A DNA stretch of 64,000 nucleotides from Pomphorhynchus laevis. Its lineage: Eukaryota; Acanthocephala; Palaeacanthocephala; Echinorhynchida; Pomphorhynchidae. The first letter of the stretch is position 1; each line of letters begins with the position of its first letter. The notes under the pieces were generated by a model. It did no database searches. It was not told the DNA's origin and saw only the letters and a list, made by a program, of their open reading frames with translations. Shown piece after piece: positions 21,901 through 36,900 of the stretch. The stretch covers positions 1 through 64,000 of the forward strand of contig WNNJ02003226.1 of NCBI GenBank assembly GCA_012934845.2. Reading direction: 5' to 3'. The translations under genes and the position numbers were made by a program.

Positions 21901-24900
21901 TTATTTAAAATTTTATTGCAAAATATAATAAAATTATTAAATTTAAAAATTAATAAATTTTAAATTAATAAAATTAAATTATTCAAATTAATTTAAATTT
22001 TAGATTATGATGTTCTTCCTGATGATCTCTAATCCTAATTCTGATACATTGTCTGTTATTTATAAATCAATTCATAAAAATTGAATTTTATTTTAAATAA
22101 AAATTTTAAATTTTAACTTTATATAAATTATATAAAATCTTATAAAACAATTTCATCTGAGAAAATAAGTCATTAGCATGTATTAGCATTAAAACGTTAG
22201 AAAAATAAGGCCGAAACCTGATAACATCAGTTAGCATGTTTTGGTCATCAGTTACCAGGTTATAAGATTAGAGGTCATCAGTTCCTCCTGATGACCTCTA
22301 ATCCTTATTCTTATACATATAGTATGTTATTGGTTAAAAAATTCATAAAAATTGAATTTTATTTTAAATTAAAATTTTAAATTTTAACTTTATATAAATT
22401 TATAAAATCTTATATAACAATTATTTATTATTTATATTTATTCATTATTTAATTATTTTAACGTTATTTAGCATTATTTCTAATTTACAAATAATATAAA
22501 ATGAGTACACTCAGTTGGCTGATCTGATTATTAAACAAATATTTCTATTTAAACAATTATTATTAAATAATAGATAATTTATGAAAAAGGTTTACAGTAT
22601 CTTATCGGTGAAAAAATCGAATAGGAAACGATTTATTTAATAAACCGTTAATTAAATCACATGTAATATAAGCATTCAAATTGTTTTACTATAAAGTGTA
22701 TAATCAAACTGATACGTAGTAACTACCTATAAAATCTGTCTAGAAAATTAACTTTGATTTTTAATCAAATTGACTATATTATAAAAATTAAAAACGTATG
22801 CTTAAAAATCAAACATTTTATGATAATTGATAAAATATTAAATATATCACACCATGTCTTGCATTCCGTATCCAGAAGACAAACGAAATTTCAGAAAATT
22901 GAGCTCTTCGTCAACATGATTTTGCAATTTAACAGACGGTTTAGCAATGCTTAATGTATGTTTTGTAGAATCAAATAAAGCCATATTGCAGGTATTAGGG
23001 CAAATATCCTAAATAATTTTAATAAAATGACCAAACATACAGTAAATACAGAACATGGAATTACCTCACAGACATAAATCATTATGTAAAATTACTAATT
23101 TAAACAGTTATCATTTGGTGGATCAAAATAAAAATAAAAACGAATCTGGTAATTTTTTGGCTATTTTTAATATTAAATTCTACATATTCAAGATAACTTT
23201 AACATTATAGTATACTATATTCCGTACAGTTCAACAGTCGTATACTATATTCCGTAAAGTCGTGAAATCCTCTTTATCCAATTTTTATGATTACTATATA
23301 AAAACTGATATTTATTACTTTGGACATTTGTTTGACGTTCTCATAACTGTGATTAGGCTAGAAACAGACAGATCTAAAGAAATGGATATAAGATCATTAG
23401 ATGTGTACATAATAACAAATAACATATTTAGACAAAATATTTCATTTTGAATGTACCTCAACAAAAAAAACTATCACGCTAGTAAATGATTTGATTGAAA
23501 GTTTTTTCAAAAACAGTTGATTCTCCACCTTACGGTGCGTTACAAGGATAACTTTAATAACGGATAGTCTTTAAGAAACAATTATTATTAATACCATTTA
23601 TATAATAAATGAAAATAGTTCTGTAATAAATGATAATAGTTACAAGTTCTGATAACAATAACCTGATTACAATTTCAGTTCCTATATAAGTTCATATAAA
23701 CAGAGTATGTTAAAGGTTAACTTTAAGAATAAAGAAGCTTTAAGAAGCTTCTAATCACTAAGATCATTTATATAGCAAATGATATTAATTATCATTTAGT
23801 AAGTAATTAATTACTTAATTAATCACTTATTATTGATGAATCATAGTAAGTAATTAATCACTTAATACATTTGAAGCGATTAATTTGCTCTATCGTCGAT
23901 AATTGCTTTGGCAATATAAAATCACATGAAAGTGTAATGAAAACAATATTTTCTTTCTAATATTAAATTATTAAATAAAGTTTTATAGTCTTTCAAAAGA
24001 CTAAATAACTTTTATCGTCTGTTATTTATATTTAGCATAAATATAAATAAATTAAATAAATCATCGTCTTTTATTTATATCTATATTTTGATTTTATTTA
24101 ATTAATACTGGTATAAATCACTATTTCAGTATTAATTCTACAAAAGAATTTTTAGAACAGACAAAAGGAATAAATTTTCAAAATATAAATACATACGATT
24201 TTAGTACGCTTTATACAAATCTAGATTTAGTAGATATTAAAGAAGCGTTAGTAAAATTAATTAACCTTATATTCGGAAAAAGATATACATATATATGTTA
24301 TAATAATTATAACGCCTATCTAACAAAAATTAAACCATCAAATAAATATAATTTTTTTACAGCAGAGCTTGCACATTTAACAAACGGGCAAGCTTTGTTG
24401 GTCATTTTATTGAATTCAAATAGAAAACTATTAAACTGAAAATTTTAATAGATAATATAATCAAATTATTATAAGTCACTGTTCTATAATGGATAAAAAG
24501 AGTATAATATTTGAATCAGATAATAATACTATACCTATATTATATTGGAATCCAAAATTACATAAAAATCCATAAAACCTAGGTTCATATGTAGTGCGTT
24601 TAAATGTACATTAAAACCACTTTCTGTCTATATGAATAAAATACTTAAAGTAATTAAAGCACACTTTAAAAAATATTGCAAGGTAATCGAAATTAATACT
24701 GGTATAAAACATTATTTCAGTATTAATTCTACAAAAGAATTGTTAGAACACATAAAAGGAATAAACTTTCAAAAGACTTTTTTATAGTTTACAGTTTCAA
24801 TTTTCACATATGTATCGATATAAATGCAAAATACACGATAACGTACATTGTGCAATTAAAACCAAAATATTAAACGTTAAATGATAAAATATTAAATTTA

Positions 24901-27900
24901 CATAAATCTAAAGTATTTAATTGCAGCAATATTACCAAAACGTTATATAATAGTTTATAAAGTCGAATAATAAGAACGTTTGTAAGTTTTAAGCTGGTGA
25001 ATTGAGAATGCTCACTTAAAGTTTAGATATCCAAGTGCAAATTTTCTTAGTTACGTAATTATTTAAACTTCGGTTAAATAAAATAAACATTTGATTTCAA
25101 AAAAATGTCGAATAAATTTTTGATTTAATAATTTTATTACAAAAATGTATAGTATGAATAATTTTATACAGTCTAAGAAAAATGTAACAACTCGTTATTA
25201 ACAAAAAAATCGCTAGTTTTTATTGATGTGCTATAACATCGATTCATCTTGTTACTCAAATCCGAAACGCAATTACAAAATTTTCACGATATATTTTAGT
25301 ACTATGCTATAATTTTCTATTCTGTATTAATACATTAGACATTTCAACATTGTAATTACAATTTCATAATACAATAACGACATATATACAATTAGACATT
25401 TTTCACAAAATCGAACGTAATACATTGTATTACGAAATTGTCATATTCGTAACAATGTGAAAATATTAGCAATGTACAATATAACAACGTGAATATAACA
25501 AATAACAATGTAACAATGTAACAAATATAAAAATGTGAATACTGTAATTATTTAATTAAAATTAACATTGCTTGATGATCTTTACAGGAATACTGTAATT
25601 ATATAATTAAAATTAACATTACTTGATAATCGAATTCGGTGTCCTTGTGTACAACAGTGTCAATGATAATTGAATACAATGCATTTAAATTAGAAGAAAG
25701 ATGGCAAAAACCAACGCAAAATTTATTAAATTGAATATTTCGATGCCTAGCTGGCATCATCTTCAGCAATTGTAATTTGCTAGAACAAATTAAAGTGTTC
25801 TAGCAAATTACAATTGCTGAAGATGATGCCAGCTAGGCATCGAAATATTCAATTTAATAAATTTTGCGTTGGTTTTTGCCATCTTTCTTCTAATTTAAAT
25901 GCTATTACACCGTCGCAATCCTCATTCAAATTCAATTTATTCGAATACAATGTCGAATACGGCGTTATTACAGAGGCAAAGTACATTAGTAAAGTTCTTG
26001 CGATTTAAAATTTTTAGGTAATATTTCATTAAGAAAATTATTAATTTCAATCTAAATAATGAACATTCTTATTGATTATTTGAGAAAACTAAATATCTGC
26101 GCAATTTTGTGAGACAATTTATACAATTTAAGCATTTGGTCATATAAAAAATGTATAAATGTGAACGATTTTATAGTAGCAAAATTACCACAATGTTAGA
26201 GCTAATCATTTCGATGTCCAGGATAAGTTTCGAGTACTTTTGCGAATAAGCCACGACACCATTTTTAATATATCGTGAATTAGCAAAGCAGGCAATTTTG
26301 CACAGTTTCTTGTCACTTAATGCTAAAATAAAGTAATTTAAACGAATATAGAAGAAAGAATTAAGCTAATTACTAGCAAAAACAAGAAATTATAATATCG
26401 ATATACCTGTGAATTCATATCTAAATTTTAATTTGATTTAATTATAAAAAAATAATAATTATTTTAATAAATAAATTCCTTATATTTACTTAAAAATTAT
26501 CAATTAATTACATTTTTCTAGGAAAATATCAATATCTAAATTATAATTTTTATCAAAAAGTTTTCAGTCGCAATTAAAACATTTAAGATACCAACTACGT
26601 ATCACAATCATCCTATTATACTTTGCTACTATATGAATTTGCTAAACATTGCTATGCATGCAGGTTTTTTCTAAAACAAAATGTTATTAAAACTTTATTT
26701 AAACTATAAAGCGAAATATTTTGGTGGATGGATAATAAATAATATGCTTTGTATAAGAATAGGATTGTGGTGCTGTCCGTTCCTCCTCGCGGTGCCACTG
26801 GATAGCGCTTCCATTCTAAGAGCGTGAACCAAACGCGGACTTTACCGACGACAGGCATGCGGCAGCCAGTCGGGACAACAACTGTCGCAACCATCAACCA
26901 TGAGAAAGTACAACCAAAATGACCCCGCCATACTAAGACGTCATCTGTAGACGACGGGTTCATGATGTGCCATCCGGCCTGTTCGAAAAATTCACAAGGA
27001 TGTGCATTTGCCCGGTTTGTTTGATATATAAGCGAGGGATCCCAACGGAAAGACGCCGCCGGAACGCAAGTAATCTTGTTCAAACATACATACGAGTGGT
27101 GACGCTCAACGTAGGAACACTGACAGATAAATCTCGAGAGATTGCAGCTGACTTAAAGAGGAGAAAGATTGACATCTGTGCAATTCCAGAGACCAAATGG
27201 AAGGGGTTGAAAATCCAAGGCAATTGGAGACGGGTACAAATTGTATCCATGGGTACAGAGACAGCCCAAAATGGAGAAGAGTATAGAAGAGACTCAAAGA
27301 CCAAGTGTGCGAAGTGACGCAATACATAGGAAGGTGATGATCAAGCTGATATTGTGCGAAACAACCGTCCACTACTTCTCTGCTTACGCTCTTTAAACAG
27401 GGTGCAGAGATGACGAGAAGCTGGACTTCTGGGAAATGCTAAATGAAAAGATGGCAGATTACCAATGGCAGATCACCAAAGCCAATTTCACAAAAAGGCC
27501 GAACCAACAGTACACGTATTACCATGGAACGGGTACACAAGCCAGGAAGTCGCAAATTGATTTCGCCCTGGTGAGTGAGACGAATGCACAAGAAGACGGT
27601 GCTCGACACAAAAGTCATCCAATTCGAGACCACAGCGACTCAGCATAAGCCACTGATATGCAACATGAAACTTGAAGTCACTCGTAAACACAGGCCAGAA
27701 CAAACGAAGACGAGTCTAATCAAGTGGTTGAAACTGAGGGAAGAAGACAAATTTGGAAAGACAAAGCTGTCCCGGGTAAGACTGTCTTGCGTACATGGAG
27801 TTCATGACACAAGGACCGCGTTGCGCAGCATGATCTACCTAGCTGCAAAGCAGATACTTGGATCCACCAAGCCATGCCAACAATACATCGATAAAGAAAC

Positions 27901-30900
27901 TTGGTTCTGGACAGAAGAGGTCAAAGATGCTGTGAAGGCATAGAAAAATTCCTGCGTGTTTCTCCGGATAGCACAAACGCAGCAGAACAATGATTAGTAC
28001 CACCGATCGAAAAAGAAAGCAAGGAAACAAGTGGCTATTGTTAAGAGCAAATTGATTTGCCTAGATAATTGATTTGCCAACCACCTAGATAATCTTTACC
28101 AAAACCTCGGCACTTAAGAAGGATAAAAAGGCGGATGGGGAAGATATTTCAAGGCTATCTCCACAGAAGAGTTTGAACACCCACCAATACCAGGAGAGAT
28201 TCCAAACCACACACAAGTTGAGCTACTCAACGATGCAGAGGTCAGTGAGGAAATAATGAAGATGAAGCCGGGTAAGCCAACGTACCCGATGATGTGGCGG
28301 CAGACTCTGAAAAATCAGCCCAGATGAGATGACATCATGGCTAACAAAGCTTCTCCAGAAGATTGTTGACGAAATAGAAGTGCCAGAAGACCGGAGTCTA
28401 AGCACAACTACCCCAATCTGGTTGCCAAAACTACCGGCAAATCCGTCTTCTCAGCCACGCCATGAGGATCTTAGAGAGAGTGCTCGACAAGAGAATACGG
28501 GACACGATCAAACTAATTGTCAACCAGGCAGGCTTTGTGCGCAACTGTGAGGCCATCGATGCAATACACTCAGCCAGAATACTCCTTGAAAAGCACATAT
28601 AGCAGCCCCTCCATGTAGCTTTCCTGGACCTTAAAAGCGCGTTCGACAGAGTCCCTCATTAGCTCTTATGGTAAACCCTGAGATGTAGAGAAGAACCGAA
28701 GGAATTGATCGAATGAGTGAAGATGAAGTACAAAGGAACTACGAGAAGTGTGCTAGAAGCAGCGGAATTAATCCAGAGAATTCCCACTCTCAGTCGGTGT
28801 ACACCAAGGATTTGCACTCTCTCCATTACTATTCGTCATAGTTATGGACGTGATTACGATAGACCTGAAAAGACAAACGCCATTGACCATCCTGTTTGCC
28901 GACGATGTTATGATGGTATCTAAGGGCAAATATGACCTCGAGCAGCAAGTGCAGCAATGACACGATCGCCTAGCATAGTTTGTGTTGAAACTGGACACAG
29001 CCAAACAGAGTATATGACGACAAACCAGAATGAAGATGTAAGAATATCAGTCAATGGCGTGCCTCTGCCAAAGACAAATGTGTTTAAATATCTGGGATCA
29101 GTCATATCCATCATAGGAGGAGTAGAAATAGACGTTACCACCAGCATCAAAGCTAGCTGGACAAATGAAGAGCAGTCACTGGAATCTTGTGTGACAAACG
29201 TATGCCATACAGACTCAAATCGAAGTTATACTGAAGCATGATAGATCTGTAGCAATGTTCGGTGTTAAGTGCTAGGCAATGACAGCAGAAGCAGAACGTA
29301 AGCTTGGATGTATGGAAACGAAAATGCTAAGGTGGATCGAATGAAAAATTATCTATACCATATTCGTAACGAAGACATCCACAAGCGATTTGGCGTAGCA
29401 CCCATAGCAGACAAACTGAGAGAATCAAGGAGGAGATGGTATGGACATGCACTGAGGGCAGACGTGAGCACACTGGCGCAGGCACCACTTCAAATTGTGG
29501 TTGACGGAAAATGGTCGGACTCACGCCCGAAGACGCAGCGGATAGGGCATTTTGGCACCAGCGAACGTGGCAAGAAGACCCCCCCCAAAAAAAAAACGGG
29601 ATAAACGCTAAGAAGATAAGAATAGGATACACCATATAATCAAATTTCATTAAATGAAATACGTCATAAGCGCACATTGAATTCAGCTGCTATGTTAGGT
29701 TGAGGAAAAGGGGCCAAAACCTGATATCAAAGAAGTTCATCAGGTCGACCTCTAATCTTTATGTTGATGCATGGTCTGTTATTTCTTAGTCAATTCATAA
29801 CAATTGACTTTTATTTAAAATTTCCGTTTTAAATTTCAACTTTTTATAAATATAAATTCATAAAACCTTAGATAATTATTTATTATTTATCTTTTTTATT
29901 TATATATCGTATAAAATACATTGACACAATTATATGATCTAATTTGACTAATGTCTAGTTATTATTGACCTGTGCACTTTGTTTCCCGGTAATATAGCAT
30001 CTATCAGAAATACTAAAACTATGTATTCCTGCCTGGTACGACTATTTCTATGCTAATTTTCAAGCAAGTTTGATGAATTTTTCTATTTTTAATTATGGAG
30101 AAAAATAAACTAACAAAATATTATTTAAAATAAATTTAAACTATTAAAGGAAAATTTTACCGATAGATAATAAGCAATATGCTTGTATTAGAATGAGGTA
30201 CACTAGATATCAAATTTCACCAAAGAAAATACATCGTTAGCGCGTATTTGGCCCCGCTGATATGTTTTGTAAAGGAAAAAAAGTTGTATAATAGAAGTTG
30301 TATAATACTAAGTTGTATAATAGACAGTTATTGTAATACAAAATACTATAATCGTACAATAAATGTAAATAATAACAATAGAAAATATACATTAACCAAA
30401 AACTTCATTAATAAATGTATAGATAACATAAATATAGCCGGACTTTTAAATAATTCTAAAAGTAAAGAAACATTAGGGTCAGATTTAAGTAAATATATTC
30501 CTAAAATAAGGTATAAACTCCTACCACCATTAGGACGAAAAATTTGTAATTATAATAAAGAATTAAAATCAATATGTAACGATAATATTAGAAACATAAT
30601 GAAAACAGAATGCAATTGTAAAAGTCTTAGTTTTGATAAAATAAATGAACATATATGTACCCAGAATCTAGAATTAATTAAAAATTGTGAATTAAGAAAG
30701 CTGCTATCAAAAGGGTATAAATATAGATTAAATAACAACAACGACAATAATAAAATATACAGTTCGTTATATAATAACTTAAATGATTACTTTAGTAAGC
30801 TGATTAATAGTGAAAGCACGAATATATCTAAGATAAAAATTTGGAAAGTTTATATATTTGATAAAATTAAAAATAAAATGAAAAAACAAACAATTATAAA

Positions 30901-33900
30901 AGAAAAGATAAAATTAATAAAGATATGTATAAAGAACTTACTAAATTAAAGGATAACTATATAATAACAACTATTGATAAAGCTAGTAATAACTTTGTCT
31001 TCATATGCAAAAAGCTTTATTATGATATACTAATGAAAGAGGTTAATTCTAATGATTTAAATGTAAATCCAGCATATGAATGTAGTGAGTTGAGTTTAGA
31101 AACAATTATTACAAGTCACTGTTCTATAATGGATAAAAAGGTATAAAGGTTGAATTAGATAATAAAACTATACCTATATTATATTGGAATCCAAAATTAC
31201 ATAAAAATCCAATAAAACATAGGTTCATAATGATATATGTGTATTTAATTCTAATAATTTTTATTCAATTAGTGAGCACATTTATCCAGAAAGCCTTATT
31301 CTTAACAAAACCAATATTAATGATAAAGAAGGTGTATATCTAGATATGAACATTAAATTAACATTAACTAAAACTACTATTAATTTATATCGTAAAGATG
31401 ACATATTTAAATTTACAAGAAACATATTTTTGCATGAGCATTCATGCATACCATATAATATAAAATATAATACATTAAATAATGAAATTTTAAGAATTGC
31501 AACAATATGTAATGATATTGGTTTTCTTCAAAATCATTTAAATAATTTAATAGATACATATTTTAAACTAGGTTACTATAAAAATAACATCAAGCAGAAA
31601 ATAGTAAAATATATAAATCAACACAATAATATAAAGAATAAATTTAAACTCTTAAGTGGCAAATTTTTATGGATGGATAATAAATAATATACTTTGCATT
31701 AGAATAAGATACTAGATAGTTATTTCAGAGGAAATACATCATTAGCATGTATTTGGCCCCGCTGCTATGTTGGGTAGAGGAGTTAGGGGCCGAAACCTGA
31801 TAGCATAGCAGTTCCTCCTGATGACCTCTAATTCTTATTCTGATAGAACATCTGTTATTTATTAGTCAATTCATAATAATGACTTTTATTTTAAATTTCA
31901 ATTTTTTATTTTAACTTGATTTAAATTATATAAAATCTAAAAACAATTATGAATTTAATTATTTAATTATTAAATTTTGATTTCGCTTGTTATGTTTTGT
32001 TTATTTTATAATTATATTAAATAAGTAGACTCAGTTAGCTGATTTAACTTATAACATAGCAGTTCCTCTGATTATAATTCTACAGATGAGCGTTCATTGT
32101 ATTTAGTCTTTAAGGAAAAAATGCTATTACATCGATCTATTTGTACGAACAACAAACGAGCCTGCTATTGAGTTATACAAAAAGTTAGGTTATTCGATTT
32201 ATCGGCGGATTCGAAACTATTACACGGCGGATCCAATGTTTGAAAAAAGGCGCGATGCTTTCCGTGATATATCATATAGTAAGATTATCTATATTTTTTA
32301 TTTAGATATGAGAAAACCTCTTTCAAAGGATGTAGATCGTAAATACTTATACACTGATCAAACTGTTGTAAATGAATTCGATTTAAAATTGTCCGATTGA
32401 AATCCAATGAAGAAATTTCATAAAACTAATTAACACATGAAGTGAATTTGTAAATGTTTTAGTTAATAAATTTCCTTTTCTAAGTTTACTTTAAATTTAA
32501 ATGAATTTGATCGAATATTAAATATATATGTTGCTATTATATTCTTGTGCATAACTAATGCTTTATGGATAAAAATATAATCTCGTTATGTGTATTAATA
32601 ATACATTAGAATAAGATACACTAGATAATAAAATTTAATCAGAGGAAATACGTCATTACCATGTATTTGGCCCCGCTGCTTTGTTGGCTAGATGAATAGG
32701 ATCCAAAACCTGATTACATAGCAGTTCCTCCTGATGACCTCTAATCATTATTCTAATACATCGTCTGCTATTTATTAGTCAATTCATTAAAATTGATTTT
32801 TATTTTAGATTTTTAATTTTAACTTGATATTAATTATATAAATAATTATATAATAATCATTTAATATTTATAGTTATTTATTATTTAATTATTTAAATGT
32901 TATTTAGTAACTTATTTTATAAAAATAAAGAGTACGTAGACTCAGTTATCTGATCTGAATTATCAATTATTATATTAGCATTTATTGTAGAATATTAATT
33001 TAGAACCGAATTAATTTTATCGATAAATAAAACTGTTGATCACACGTTATTGTGCTTATAGATATATATTTTATATTATGTTTGTCATCATGTTTTTATA
33101 TAATCAAGATTTGCTTTCGTATAAAAGTGAACTTAAGATTGTTGCGGATTATAAACACGAGTAATTTATTGTAAAAATTAAATAATGATAGCTTTCAAGG
33201 ATAGAACGCTATCGTCGATAGCTAGCATTTTCTATTTTTTTCAATAAACTACTCATGTCTATAATATCCACAAATATTTACAGTTAAATAATAAAAAATT
33301 ATATAAAGCACAAACTCGTTAATCTTCAAATTATAAATTCATTTTAAAAGTTATTTTGGATTTATCTTTGCTATGGTGTTGCAATGCTTACATGAAAGTA
33401 TTCTTGGATAAAATATTAGTTCATTAGATGAATCTCTAATTTCCTCGGTTACATTGTATTCAATTGTTTCCAAAAGATGCAAATATCCATTAATTAATAT
33501 CGTCAGCATTTTCCCATTGCTAAAAACAAATAAAACAATGAAATTGCCGATACTACTTACATTAAAAAAAGGTGTATATGTCCTCATGTGAATGGCATAT
33601 GCAAACGAGAAAGCTATTTAAATTAATAGAATGTGTAGCAAACAACGTGCTGATACACTTGAATTAAATAATTTGATCTTACTTATTAATAAATATATAA
33701 TTAAATTTTATTTAAAAAATGAATACTTTACTATTTGATTTATAATGATAATTTGCTATTTGATTGTTAATTTATTAATTTATACTTTGTAAAATTTGAC
33801 TAAAAAAGGCAAAATCAAAAATAAATGACGATTCAAATGAAACGTATATTTTATAACAAATTATATATTGAAACGAAGAATATATCCTTTATTTGATTAA

Positions 33901-36900
33901 AATTCTATATTTCGATAGCTCCTGCTATCATCATCAGGATTACAAAAAAACGACGTTTCACGTTTTTGAAAAAAAAAACGTGAAAAAAAAACGTTTTAGT
34001 GAAACATTACTTTTGTAATCCTGATGATGATAGCAGGAGCTATCGAAATATAGAATTTAATCAAATAAAGGATATTTTCTTCTTTGTTCCTATAATAACT
34101 ATATATTTGAAATGGAAGAAGATTGTGGATTTAGTATTTATTATAACAAATTATCTTGCAATAAAAATATACCGACGATATTTGATAGAAAATATTTATC
34201 GGTATATTTATGATAGTTTTGCGTGTGACAAGTGCAGACGAATCGCTTACGAGCATACTAAATCCCAAATACTACAAATCAAATCAGCTAACTGAGTTTA
34301 CGTATTTTAAAGTAATAAAAAAAGTAATGCGAAATAAATTAAATCAGCTAACTGAGTCTACGTATTGTTATATAATTATAAAATAAACAAAACATAATAA
34401 TGCTAAATCAAAATTTAATAATTAAATAATAAAATTAATAATTGTTTTTAGATTTTCTATAATTTAAATCAAGTTAAAAAATAAAAATAAAAAATAAAAT
34501 TTAAAATAAACGTCATTTTTATGAATTGACTAATAAATAACAGACGTTGTATCAGAATAAGAATTAGAGGTCATCAGGAGGAACTGCTATGCTATCAGGT
34601 TTCGGCCTCTTACTCCTCTACCCAACATAGCAGCGGGGCCAAATATATGCTAATGATGTATTTCCTCTGAAATAACTATCTAGTATCTTATTCTAATGCA
34701 AAGTATATTATTTATTATCCATCCATAAAAATTTGCCACTTAAGAGTTTAAATTTATTCTTTATATTATTGTGTTGATTTATATATTTTACTATTTTCTG
34801 CTTGATGTTATTTTTATAGTAACCTAGTTTAAAATATGTATCTATTAAATTATTTAAATGATTTTGAAGAAAGCCAATATCATTACATATTGTTGCAATT
34901 CTTAAAATTTCATTATTTAATGTATTATATTTTATATTATATGGTATGCATGAATGCTCATGCAAAAATATGTTTCTTGTAAATTTAAATATGTCATCTT
35001 TACGATATAAATTAATAGTAGTTTTAGTTAATGTTAATTTAATGTTCATATCTAGATATACACCTTCTTTATCATTAATATTGGTTTTGTTAAGAATAAG
35101 GCTTTCTGGATAAATGTGCTCACTAATTGAATAAAAATTATTAGAATTAAATACACATATATCATCAATGTATCGAAACATATATTTCATATATTTATAT
35201 TGTTTAGATTTAGTTTTTACACAGTTATGAACAAATTCATATTCTATAAAGCTTAAAAACAAGTCAGCTATAATTGGGCTACTATTACCACCCATTGGAA
35301 CACCTTTTACTTGTCTAAATATAGATGTCCCTACTTTTAAATAATTTTGATTTATCAAAATTTTTAAGGATTCTATTAATTCAATTTTATCCATATATTT
35401 ATATTTATTTGATGGTTTAATTTTTGTTAGATAGGCGTTATAATTATTAAATAATTAAATTATAAATAATTATAAATATTAAATGATTGTTATATAAGAT
35501 TTTATATAATTTATTTTTATTCGAAATTTAAAATTTAAATTTAAAATAAAAGTTAATCTTTATTAATTGGCTCATAAATAACAAACTTTGTAAAAGTTAT
35601 TTATATTTATATTCAAAAAAGTTAAAATTAAAAATAAAAATCGAGTTTTATGAATTGAATAATAGCATAGTTTCAGTATTTCTGGCAATGATTAGTTGTC
35701 ATCAGGAGGAACTTCTATGTTATCAAGTTTCGACATATTTCTCTACACAGAATAGCAGCAGGGCCAAATACGAGCTAATGAAGTATTTCTTCTTATAAAA
35801 TTTGATTATCTAGTTCATTAATCGGAATTAAAGATTAATTCTAACATTCAGAATTTGTCGGGCTGATAAAAGGCAATATTAGATACAACCGATTATGTAG
35901 CACATGGGCAGGATTTGTTATCATCTAATAAATTTACAAGATTGACGAGTGGCGAAACATCAAAACGAGAACAACAATTAAACTCAACACTGTCCGCGCT
36001 TATAACATCCGGAAAAAAATATAAATTATGTTATGATAAGGTAAAGTCGTCTCAAGCTCAAGCAAGTTTCCTCTATCTTCTACCTAACATCAATAAACCT
36101 ACTCTTCAATTCCGTCCAGTAATTGCTTCATACAAAAATTTTTGTCACACACTAGCTAAGGAAATAAATAGACTACTACGTCTTTACATGATAAATATGT
36201 CAGATATTTAGGTTAGAAAAGACTAAAAGACAGAAAACATAAAAGGTTTATCATCTTCTTTCTTCCGTCTTTATAATAATCGAGGACTCAGGTCCGGAGG
36301 GATCTCAGCCCTACAGCAAATCAAACACGCCGCTCTCAGACTGAACCACCCGGGGTCTTTCACCCCCCCCCAATAAATGCAATCAAAATTGCCTAAATCT
36401 AGCTTTCTGAAAATTATTCATTATGACAACATGACGCGCATTGCCTCGAGACAATATCATCACAATCTGTCATCGGATCTTATAAACGCTCTCTGACATC
36501 TTTAACCAGAATTAAAGATTAATTCTAACATTCAGAATTTATCGGGCTGATAAAGGACAATCTTAGATACAACCGATTATGTAGCATATGGACAGGATTG
36601 AAATTCTTAGCTGCTAACTAACAACTACTTACATTTGAGATAAATAACATACAATAAAATAACATAAATATTTTGTATTACCGTCGGAAACCCCTTGGCG
36701 AATGGAAGGGGCACAGCTTGGTATTTGCCCGCATTGTAACAGGCCAATCGCACTTACAAAATTCGGAAATGTACGTTTTCACAAGAGTTTTGGGGTTCGG
36801 TGCCCAGGCACTAGCTGCGCTTAGATTGTTGATTACACATCCAATATTTCCTCCCATGTCAAACTTACAGCCGAACGTCAAACCTACAAAGGATCTGAAA

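Noticed and set aside
25814-26008. 64-codon open frame starting in the 25.7 kb inverted repeat
   Set aside because: Begins inside a non-coding terminus and resembles no protein; chance frame.
33999-34295. 98-codon open frame over the inverted repeat
   Set aside because: It covers a ribozyme-like arm and non-coding DNA, has no recognisable domain, and its start lies in the palindrome.
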